Source: Pomphorhynchus laevis | Taxonomy: Eukaryota > Acanthocephala > Palaeacanthocephala > Echinorhynchida > Pomphorhynchidae | Assembly: GCA_012934845.2 (NCBI GenBank) | Contig: WNNJ02002126.1 | Span: forward strand, 124,001-188,000 | DNA length: 64,000 bases | Direction of reading: 5' to 3' | Shown here: in pieces, positions 46,321-57,900 of the stretch | How the letters are laid out: each line of letters opens with the position of its first letter | Position numbering within the stretch: position 1 is the stretch's first letter | Translations under genes and position numbers: made by a program | Notes under the pieces: model-generated | What the model saw: only the letters and a program-made list of their open reading frames with translations | Database searches by the model: none | What the model was told of the DNA's origin: nothing

Positions 46321-47050
46321 AATTGCCGAACTTTCCAAAAATCGAATTAAATTTTTTGCTTCACGTTTAGAAGCTGTTTCAAATGCACTTCCGGCACATG
46401 TTCTACAATCCCTAAAATTTTCAAAAATAGGAGGAGCGTCAACATGGCTTAGTGATTTACCTATTGCTTCAAAATGTGAACTTCTTACTCTATATGAAGT
46501 TAAATATTGCATAGCGGTTCAATACGGTTTTGATCCACTAAATATCCCACAATCTTCTTGTGCTTGCGGTGGATCGAACAAGTTGTCTCACCTTCTATCA
46601 TGCAAGCGTGGTGGACTTCCGATATTAAGACATAATGCAGTGAGAGATCTTCTTGGGCATGATCTATCAACCGTGTGCTTTAATGTTATAATCGAATCTA
46701 AATTACATCCAATAGATTCCGCCATAATTTTTCAAAGATCCACTACATGCAAAAAGAACGAAGCTTGATTAGATGTCAGCTGTTGCGACTCTCTGGGTCA
46801 TGGTATGAGCAAACATTTATAGACGCTTGTGTATTTAATCATAATGCCATTGCGTGATAAAAGAAACCTCAAAGTGATCTTGACTACAACGAGCAACGCA
46901 AACGTTCAAAATACGAGGAGCGGATAACGGATGTAGAGCGCGCCGTTTTTATTCCTGTTATTTTCACATCATCTGGTGGTATAGGTCCCGTTGCGATGCC
47001 TTTCTTAAGCACACTGGTCAAGCTAAAATCTGTGAAGGCGCAAGTTCATT
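46321..47050 (+). mobile_element. RLE-type LINE, 3' end
   Basis: The plus strand reads ASTWLSDLPIASKCELLTLY, YGFDPLNIP, a C-x-C-G...H-x4-C knuckle (CACGGSNKLSHLLSC), LPILRHNAVRDLL, then in shifted frames RTFIDACVFNH-like TFIDACVFN, DYNEQRKRSKYEERI and FIPVIFTSSGGI. This is the C-terminal half of the LINE family at 16.9-19.4 kb. The RT is absent, as expected of 5' truncation. Two frame changes are visible. Confidence 0.85.
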
Positions 47051-47349
47051 ATGCCTAGTCAAGCATAATTGCATAGTAAAGCTAAAACGAAAAATGGCAT
47101 TTGTATTATGCAAAGTTACCTCGAAAGACAGAATTGTTTGCAAATTCTGTCTGACAAATTTCCATTCTCCCCTTGGAAGAAGTTGTTGAGAGATGTTGTT
47201 GAAAGATGTATCCTCTTGAATGTGTATCTACTCGTCCGAGGAGCTTGTAAGCAAGCTGAAGACCCACGAGTTAGTTCAATAGATATCTTTATCTTGATTG
47301 ACACAAGTGTTTCTGCATAATCGGTATTGTGACGATTTGAGACGGCACC

Positions 47350-47615
47350 AGCTAAAATCTTTAGGAGAAGCAGGCACTTTTTCCCAATCCCAACCTTAAT
47401 GTGACGAATGTGATGAATACAACAAGCTCTACTTCATGAATACGTTTGCCATATTTTGATATTTTTCAACTTTCATTGTATTCGAAATTCTGATTGACGG
47501 ATCAAATCTGCTTAATTGTGCAAAAATTGAATATATTTTGACGTCTATAAACGTCCGCTCGAACCAGTCATTTTTCAATCCAGAGCATGCAATGTCAACG
47601 CGAGCACTCTGATTA
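47350..47615 (-). mobile_element. RLE-type LINE, endonuclease fragment (opposite strand)
   Basis: The minus strand reads SARVDIACSGLKNDWFERTF followed by IDVKIYSIFAQ, the RLE core of the same LINE family. It lies tail-to-tail with the fragment at 46.3-47.05 kb. Confidence 0.75.
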
Positions 47616-48835
47616 CGTGAAATTGAAGACTTGTTAATTATTTATAGTTATTTAAAGCCATAAAATAATTAATAATTAAATAAATAATTATAAAGGATTT
47701 CATATAACTGATATCAAGTTAAAATAAAAAATTTAAATTTAAAATAACAGTCAACAAATGGTTGTGTTAGAAAGTCCAAAGTTCAGAGAGTTGAAAGAGA
47801 CTGAAATGGACTGATTAAATAAGAAATTACATGATTTTTATTCTAACACGACAAATGTTTCATTTTATGTAAATATCCATGTTGATTAAATTTCTACATC
47901 GAGAACGAACAATTAACTTCTAAATATTGAGTTTATTAATTTTCGAAACCAACTGTAGGCATTTACGAAGAAATTATTCGCATGAACGATCACTAGTTAA
48001 TTTGCCTAAGTTTTTATAGATGTGCCCATTTAAATTGTATCGTCAGTTGTACATTTCTTTTGAATTTGAGACTTAAATTGACGGCACAATTCACTCGTTA
48101 AAATCACGAAATTCACCGATTATATCCATTAAGCTAGAAATTCTCTCTAAATTTCTAGAGTTTGAATTGCGTATTATGTAAAAGCGTATACTTAAAAATG
48201 ACGCAGGCGATAATTATAACGGTTATAGAAATTAAAACGATTATAACAGACACAGTCAAAGTTTTAATAATTTAGACCAAAATATTAAATATATTGAATA
48301 AACAACATCAAATACTCGTAAAAAATAGAAATAATTTAACGAATTTTTTATTTTATTTTGACAATTTTTTTAATTTTTTATTTATTTTAAGTATTTATAC
48401 GATTAAAATAATTATTATATTATTATTTACGATTATTTAATGTATTTATACGATTTATTTGATAATTTACATGGAATTAAGATTACAAATTAATAAGTAA
48501 AATTATAAAATCAAAACGTATATTGCAGATTTTATTGTTAATCAAAAGTTTTACAATATTGCGTAAAAATCATTAATATCACGATAGGGTTTGTACATTT
48601 GGTGTAGTTATTAACTGTCTTGCATAATCTAGAATTGATTAACTTTTTACATGTCACTGTCGATAACCTAAACAAATAAGTCATATCAAATCATATCAAA
48701 TTAATTACTTAATAATTAAAAGATCAAATTAATTACTTAATAATTATTAATTAATTATAAATTATAAATTATAATTAATTATTAATTAAATTAATTAGTA
48801 ATTAATTAGTAAATAATTAATAAATTAATTTATCG
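47616..48835. other. 3' flank of the SH3BP5-like gene
   Basis: AT-rich; 47640-47760 is a degraded PLE tail and 48160-48330 a dispersed repeat arm. No gene seen. Confidence 0.5.
48160..48330 (-). repeat. Dispersed repeat, arm 2
   Basis: Inverted relative to 39715-39910; contains TTAAAAATGACGCAGGCGAT and AATATTAAATATATTGAATA. Confidence 0.75.
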
Positions 48836-48985
48836 TCAAAGGTTCACAAAAACAATTACAGTTGAATTTGTACGATGCTTATGAATTTCATTGCTGATCA
48901 TCTCAAGCCTTCGAAGAGCATTCGTGTATTCGCTCTTTGCCTCCATTACGCACGTTTTCATATCAAATAATAAAGCCTCCTGTGT
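48836..48985 (-). CDS. SH3BP5-like last exon
   Basis: TQEALLFDMKTCVMEAKSEY then TNALRRLEMISNEIHKHR and a short end before TGA. The acceptor TTAG closes a 44-nt intron. Confidence 0.9.
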   Translation of the reverse strand, partial: TQEALLFDMKTCVMEAKSEYTNALRRLEMISNEIHKHRTNSTVIVFVNL

Positions 48986-51900
48986 CTAAGAATGAAAAAA
49001 AATTAATTTATAATGACAGCAGCATTTACCTTTATTTTCTTACGTAATGCATAGCGTCTATCATAAAACGGTCTACAAATAGAAAACACATGTTAGCTTT
49101 CTGAAAATGCTACTTGATCTAACAATAATGAAAACCTTGCCTTTCGAGTAAAATATTCATGTCTAGCAAATCAAACTAAGACAAATGCAACTAATTTTAA
49201 CAAATCAGTTTAATTAGTTTGAAATTTGTATTTTACATTGTTAACTTTAAAATTGTAGATTAAAAAATACTAATAGCGAAGTTAAAACATTATTTATAAT
49301 GCATTATCAGCAAAACCGTATCTTTTATTTTTTCTCAAAATATAATCGAAAGTTGTGTTTTCTTGAAATCACGCATCTCTGAAAATTTAAACATTTTTAA
49401 TCAAAAATACTTGCCTTATCAAATATTCAGTCTAATCATAAATTTATTTTAGTTACCATGCAATTATGATATTTTCTTTATGGTATAATAACCAGATCAC
49501 TGAGTCTAATTATTTTATAATAAATAAGTAAAAAATAAAGATAAATAATTATAAATAAATTATAAATTTTAATTATACAATTAAAATTTATAACGATATT
49601 ATTAAATTTTTAAATTTAAAATAAAAATCAATTTTTATTTATTGACTAATAAATAATATACGTTGTATTCGATTAAGTTATATATATCAGCAGACGGAAT
49701 CGCTATGTTAACAGGTTTCAACCCCTATACATCGACTAAACATATCAGCGGGGATAAATACATGCTAATGATGTATTTCATCTGATAAAATTTCATTATC
49801 TAGAGTTATCTCCTATTCTCTTATAGAATATTAAAAAAATATTCTATATTTTTATAATATCAAATAACTGAATCTACGTATTTTACACTAAATATAAAAA
49901 AGATAAATAATAAAAAATATATAAGAAAAATTACATAAGAGTTATAAAAAATTACATAAGAGTTATATAAGATTTTACACAATTTATTTTTTTTAAGTTA
50001 AAATTTAAAATTGATATTTAAAATAAAAGTCAATTTTATGAATTGACTAATAAATAATAGACGATGTATAAGAATAAGGAGCGGTTCCATACATGTGCTA
50101 TTGATGTACATATTAAAAATAATACTAACTAAAAATTAAATAATTAAATAATAATTACTTAAAAGATTTTATATAATTTATATCAAATTAAACTTTAAAA
50201 ATGAAATTTAAAATAAACGTCATTTTTATGAATTGACTAATAAATAACAGACGTTGTATCAGAATAAGGATTAGAGGTCATCAGGAGGAACTTCTATGCT
50301 ATCAGGTTTCGGCGCTATTCCTCGACCCAACATAGCAGCGGGGTCAAATACGCACTAATGACGTATGAATTTTATGAATTGACTAATGAATAACAGACGT
50401 TGTATCAGAATACATGCTATTGACGCATTTCCTCTGATGAAATTTGATTATTTAGTATTATATTCTAGTACAAAGTATATTATATGTTATCCAACCTTAA
50501 AAAAATTCAGCGTACGAGTTTAAATTTATTTTTAATAACATAGCATGTTAATTATATATTTAATAGCATATTTTTAAATTATTTTTACCATTGCTATTAG
50601 AAAAATATTAGAAGCAAAAAAATGTGAGTTTCAGAATAAGGATTAGAGGTCATCAGGAGGAACTTCTATGCTATCAGGTTTCGGCGCTATTCCTCGACCC
50701 AACATAGCAGCGGGGTCAAATACGCACTAATGACGTATGAATTTTATGAATTGACTAATGAATAACAGACGTTGTATCAGAATACATGCTATTGACGCAT
50801 TTCCTCTGATGAAATTTGATTATTTAGTATTATATTCTAGTACAAAGTATATTATATGTTATCCAACCTTAAAAAAATTCAGCGTACGAGTTTAAATTTA
50901 TTTTTAATAACATAGCATGTTAATTATATATTTAATAGCATATTTTTAAATTATTTTTACCATTGCTATTAGAAAAATATTAGAAGCAAAAAAATGTGAG
51001 TTTAAATGTAAATAAGAAAAGATTATAAAGTGTTAAATTATAATTTATTGTTCTTTATAATTTTTACTTAAAAATATATATTTTTGAACTATAAGGCAAA
51101 TACCATTTCGGTAGCGCGATCAGCAAGCTTGATCCAGAAATCAGAAATATCATAAATTGCACTCGAATGATCAAAATGTTCAATGAAATCATGAATGTGA
51201 CGTAAATTCGATTGAATTTTCTCAAACCGCTCAATATATTTTGTATGATTGGCTTTGGCCTGGAAAAAAAACATCATTAAAATATTAAATTTTAATGTTA
51301 AAAAATGTTAAAAATTAAATTATGCGTGATACAACTCTATAAAGCAGGCTTAACTACATTAAATACATTAAATACATTAAGTAATATAATAAATATAATT
51401 ACTGGTATAAAAAATAATGCACAATAAATGCACAATAATGTCTATATGAATAAAATACTTAAAGTAATTAAAGCACATTTTAAAAAATATTGCAAGATAA
51501 TCGAAATTAATACTGGTATAAAACACTATTTCAGTATTAATTCTACAAAAGAATTTTTAGAACAGACAAAAGGAATAAATTTTCAAAATATAAATACGAT
51601 TTTAGTACGCTTTATACAAATCTAGATTTAGTAGATATTAAAGAAGCGTTAGTAAAATTAATTAACCTTATATTCGAAAAAAGATATACACATATATGTT
51701 ATAATAATTATAAGGCCTATCTAACAAAAATTAAACCATCAAATAAATATAAATATATGGATAAAATTGAATTAATAGAATCCTTAAATATTTTGATAAA
51801 TCAAAATTATTTAAAAGTAGGGACATCTAAATTTAGACAAGTAAAAGGTGTTTCAATGGGTGGTAATAGTAGCCCAATTATAGCTGACTTGTTTTTAAGC

Positions 51901-54900
51901 TTTATAGAATATGAATTTGTTCATAACTGTGTAAAAACTAAATCTAAACAATATAAATATATGAAATATATGTTTCCATACATTGATGATATATGTGTAT
52001 TTAATTCTAATTAATTTTTATTCAATTAGTGAGCACATTTATCCAAAAAGCCTTATTCTTAACAAAAACAATATTAATGATAAAGAAGGTGTATATCTAG
52101 ATATGAACATTAAATTAACATTAACTAAAACTACTATTAATTTATATCGTAAAGATGACATATTTAAATTTACAAGAAACATATTTTTGCATGAGCATTC
52201 ATGCATACCATATAATATAAAATATAATACATTAAATAGTGAAATTTTAAGAATTGCAACAATATGTAATGATGTTGGCTTTCTTCAAGATCGTTTAAAT
52301 AATTTAATAGATATATATTTTAAACTAGGTTACTATAAAAATAACATCAAGCAGAAAATAGTAAAATATATAAATCAACACAATAACATAAAGAATAAAT
52401 TTAAACTCTCAAGTGGCAAATTTTTATGGATGGATAATAAATAATATACTTTGTATTAGAATAAGATACTAGATAGTTATTTCAGAGGAAATACATCATT
52501 AGCATGTATTTGGCCCCGCTGCTATGTTGGGTAGAGGAGTTAGGGCCGAAACCTGATAGCATAGCAATTCCTCCTGATGACCTCTAATTCTTATTCTGAT
52601 ACAACGTCTGTTATTTATTAGTCAATTCATAAAAATGACGTTTATTTTAAATTTCATTTTTTAACTTGATTTAAATTATAGAAAATCTAAAAACAATTAT
52701 TAATTTTATTATTTAATTATTAAATTTTGATTTAGCATTATATGTTTTGTTTATTTTATAATTATATTAAATAAGTAGACTCAGTTAGCTGAGGTAATTT
52801 ATAATATACGGCTAACGCCTTTTTGTTTAATATTAACCTAATATTAACATTATTAATATCAAGTATTAATTCCGCATACGTATTGTGAAGTGTAATAATT
52901 ATTGTTTTTGCTATTTTTAATCAATTTTGACAACATGGTTTAATTGGTATAAATTCAATAGAAGCGGGGCCAAATGCATGCTAATGACGTATTTCCTCTT
53001 ATTAAATTTGATTATCTAGTATCTTATTCTAATACAAAGTATATTATTTATTATCCATCCATAAAAATGTTCCGCTAATGATTTTTAATCAATTTTGATT
53101 AATCGCCAAATACAATTCTACAATTTAGCAGTAATCAAAATAATGATTTAATTAACGATTGAAATGTACCATTTTTAAATTTATCTAAAAATAAATTTTT
53201 AAATTTATTGCCATTGTTGGCAATGTTTCGCGGAAAGCCATCTAACATTAAATTGTGTTGCAGTTGCAACGGACCTGCTGCTAAATGCATTGGCTGTAAA
53301 TGTCCTAAATCAAAGAAACCATGCATCATCTGCCGTGCTCCGAAATGTGAAAGAAGGTTACGAAACATTGCTACTAATATTGTTGGAGGAGTAAATGATT
53401 GCTTGAATGTCAGTATCAATTCTAGACCGAATCTCGACTTTTGAGCAAACATCCTCCTAAGGAACCAACGGAAATAAATGAGGATACTCAAAGTGACAAA
53501 ACGAAGTACGTTTGAGTCCTAACCTATTCAAATTACCGAAATGCAATGAACGGAGATACTTCATTAGAATGCTTACAGAAGAAATAAGTTCTTTTGAAAA
53601 CCCGACTACTTCTAATCTCAAAACAATAGCAATCTTCGGTCAATGCTGTCTACAGCGTACTCTCAAGTACTTCATTTGAATCAAGAAGTAGACATACATT
53701 CAGTGAATTAAATACTACTGGAACACATCCGTATGTACTTGAAGCCTGTTAATAAGCAATTCTCACTTATAACTATCCAACGACAAATTTTCACCATTGA
53801 ATGTATTAATTCGGCGATGATTATAAAGAAAGCATGTAGGGGCTGCTGGCCATTCTGTAGTCGATGTCATCATGTGGCGACATGTGCTAACATAATTTGG
53901 TAGATAATCAAATATTATTTCATAAGTTTTGGCAGCTTATGCGCATAAAATGGCCAAAAATAAATATCATACAACGACTCTCTTCCCTTCCACGCTTGTG
54001 GCTTGATAGCATTGGACAAATCTCCTGGGGTTCTACCTATCGGAATCAGTGAAGTATATCGTAGAATAGTTGAAAAATTAATACTACACGATATTTCCAA
54101 CAACATCCAGGACATCGCGGGCTGTGATCAGTTAAACGCTGGACAGATAGATGGTATTAAATTTGCTATTCATGATAACAGAGAACAAATGATTCCACAT
54201 AATGTATTTTGGCAGTAGATGCTGGCAACGCCTATAATCGGAGAAATAGATCGCTATTATTAAGAAACATTAAGGAAATATGCCGTACTTGTCTAATGTT
54301 CTACTAAACACCTACATACGTGAATCATGGATAGGCACAGACTAAGAAGTAATGTTTTCGTCAGAAGACGTAACGTAGGGCAATCCTTTCTCCATGGTAG
54401 CATTCACAATAGCATTATTACCAATGATACGTAAGCTAAACAAACTCTCATATGAGAGTTTTTCTTTTTTAGATGAGAGTTTGTTATGCGATGGTATGCC
54501 GATGACGCGACATTAGTAGGGAGTGCTGATAGTCTAAATGAAGCTTTCGACGATCTTTGTCGTGTAGGAAAGCAATACGGCTATTTTGTCAACTCTGCGA
54601 AATGTAAATTACTAGTAAAATATCCGTTAGAGGAGATAATGTGCTCAAAATGAGAATATAATGGACTCAGTATAATCACAAATCAAGGCCTAGATATTTT
54701 AGGTTCGCCAATCGACACAAGAGAATATGTACGGCATCGTATAGAACAAAATGTTCAGACCTGAATTCAAATTACGGAACGACTATCTGAAATAGCACTA
54801 TCTGACTCTCATTCGTCATTTGTTGCTTTTGTTCAGTCTGCAAAGCAAATGTATTTTAATACTTTGTGGATCCAACCACTAGATACCATCATCGAAAAGA

Positions 54901-57900
54901 TATTCATTGAAGCAGTTTCGGGTTTAAACCACCTGACAAAGACACAAGTGAAGGCACTACGTTTACCTTCGAAATGCGAAGGACTGAAAATTCTTACCTT
55001 TGAAGCATGGCTAAGGCGGAGTATGATATCTCGAAAAGCATGCCATCATGCTACAAATCAGAGTTAACTGGATATGCAATGAGGCTGCTGCAGTGCCAGG
55101 CGGCCATAAATATCCATCAGATCAAAAATGAGATTGCAAAACGCAAAATACTTCGACTATCAGAGAGTATGGATGCTGATTCAGATGTAACTCTGAGAGA
55201 AGCAGGGCAGTAAGGCGCATCGTCATGGACATCTGCACGTACAATATTTAAGTTGGGATTTCACTTAACACAAAGGGCATTTTGAGATGCATTAGCTATT
55301 AGGTATGGTTGGATGCTAGTTGATTTACCGTCCAGATGTCTATGCAGAGAATTAAATGGCCTTTCACATTCATTATCTTGTAGAATATGTGACTCGACCA
55401 CAACATTTTACGTGACTCCCTGGCGGAGATGCTTAGAAATGTATGCACGAATATCGAAATAGAACCATCATTACAGTGTCAGAAATTTTAGAGTTTGAAA
55501 GAGATACTACGACACGCGATCTGAACGCAACACTAGACATTTCATGCAAAGGATTATATGATAGTAGACTCGAGCGGACAGTTATTGATGTGTCAATATA
55601 CAACCCCTTTGCTCCAAACTACTCCTATGGTAATTCGGATCAGGTTTATTTAGATCGCAAACGAACGCTTTAATGCGGAAACTTGTAATTATCCAATCAA
55701 ATAATGACAATTCAGGTTATCCTGACTGTATTAGAAGGCTACGTCTAGAGCTTAAATTTAAAATAATCAAAAAGCATCAATCTGCCTTTGTTATGTGAAA
55801 TTCCCGAAACTCAATTTCTTTGACAGATTAACCGACAATGATTAAAGCACTACATATTCAATTTAAGAAAAACGCTTTCATATATTGTTTTTCATTGGAC
55901 TCATAAAAGGCAAACATCATGGTTAAAACATTATTATCATAAACTATTTATTATTAATATAAACTACATAATTGAATAAAAATATCATTATTATTAATTT
56001 ACATTTATTATTAATTTTATTTATTATTAAATGAAAATATCCTTTCATAATCAACTATTTATTATTAATTTTTTAGATTTATTTATTATCACTAAATAAT
56101 TATTTAGCGATAATTTATTATCTCGAATTTATTATGATTATGAATAATAAATTTATTATATATAATTTATTAATTTATTAAATTTATTATATATATAATT
56201 TATTAATTTATTATGATCTGCCATATGTTACAATATTATAATTTACTAATATTGAATGAATGAAAATATCTTTATTATTAATTTACAAACAATAACAACT
56301 ATCTTAGCTCTCATTAGCTGTAGGGAGCCGCCCTGACAGTGATATTTACACAAATAATCAATGAGTATAATACAGCTGGTAAGATACACACTTCGTGGTA
56401 CTTATTTATTTAAGTTTTCGTGAGATTAACTTTAAAAATTTTCTATAAAGAAAACATTTTCTGACTTTGTTAGAATAAACTTTGTATTTGAAAAATTTAT
56501 TATGACGTCTGCTGCATTGAATGATTGGAATCTCGATGTCTGATGTTACAGAAATCGGCTATATTTCGAATAAATTAAAGATTCACTGCTTTTTTTTATT
56601 GAAGATAGCAGTCATTCTGATTTTAACCGATGCCAAGGTTGATCTATCTATGCGACAAGCAATGTTGTTCATAGTGAATCAATTGTTCACTAGCCAATCC
56701 AATTTTTGAAAATGTTGGAAGAAGATACGTCGGTAGCATTTCATCATTTGATTTTTTATGTGGTTACCCCAGCATAGGTTACTTGTGAAAGTAATTCCTA
56801 AAATCCGAAGTTCTTCTACTCGAATTAGGTCAAAATTTGCAAGATATTCGCAAGCGTCAATTGTTTTTAAAAAGACCCAGATTATTTTCGATTTGCTTAG
56901 ATTAAGTATCAAGTGGTTCGTTGAACACCAATCTAGAAGATTGTTTACTTCCGCTTCCATAAAATCATTCAAGTGCTAATATTGTTTGCTACAATCAAGA
57001 TGGAAATGTCATCTGCGTATTTGCAGCATTTTGAGTTAATCTTGATGATTGCAAAGTCATTTATAAAAATGGCAAATAAGAATCAGGGAGATGGGTATGG
57101 AGCTAGATCTAGAAATTAGTTTATTATCCTTAAATACTAAAATAACATCTAAACATTTTAATAGACTTTGTACATGCCCATGATAGAATATTTGAGGGAA
57201 TTCAGCGGCTAATGGTGCGGCAATAAAATCGGCTATTTCAATTAGAATCCAATTTAGCGGACCAGACCCTGCAGCTTTTGCCTTCGATAAATTAGTAAGA
57301 TCCTTTAGAACTTCCAGTTCACTAACCATACAATCGTGTAAACAAAGTGAACTCTTATCTAAATTATATCTGTTGTCATTGATTATCATATGATTTTGTC
57401 CGATAGAACATATTTATTGGTTAATATTATTCAATTCGTGAACCAGAGAGGTTTCGTCTAATGATGCGAGTTGAGAAGCCTTCGGTTTTGATAGCATGGT
57501 GACAATAGCTTTTCAAAATTTATTTGTACTCATCTTTCGTTAAAGGAATTCTTTTTTAACAGTTATGATTTTTGCAGGTAACTTACTTGGCAAACGGATA
57601 TATTTTGATAAATCCCTTTTCCTGAAGGCCTTATCTTTCTGTACTTGAATTAATCTTATTAGAAAAGTTATCCAGACAGGATCTCTTAAAGTTATTTTAA
57701 CAGTTTGTCTAGGCATTCTTTGCCAGACGGATACAATAATTTTAGTAATTGCATCAACACTGGGTTTAAATGACGTAAATGGCAATGCTTTTTGTATATC
57801 TATTTTCATTACTATCATTGTGTGGGCTCTTTTATCATAAACAATAAGTTTTGATAAAGTCTGTTTCTTTAATGTATTTGATGGTATCGTTAGTATGCCA

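Noticed and set aside
49401-49440. A 17-nt GC-AG-type exon that would join SH3BP5-like exons in phase (TEYLI plus AG)
   Set aside because: Phase fits, but the exon would be extremely short, the donor is GC, and it does not account for the residues expected from the family.
52445-52610. Hammerhead ribozyme in the PLE tail, because GAAAC and CTGATGA are both present in all intact copies
   Set aside because: The order (GAAAC first) would need a type II form. The bases flanking GAAA and CTGATGA do not pair as stem II, and only 21 bases lie between them, too few for stems III and I. The interlocked helices fit the data better.
53135-53491. Minus-strand frame of 118 codons
   Set aside because: The plus strand of the same segment encodes the Cys-rich LINE N-terminus, so this is its shadow.
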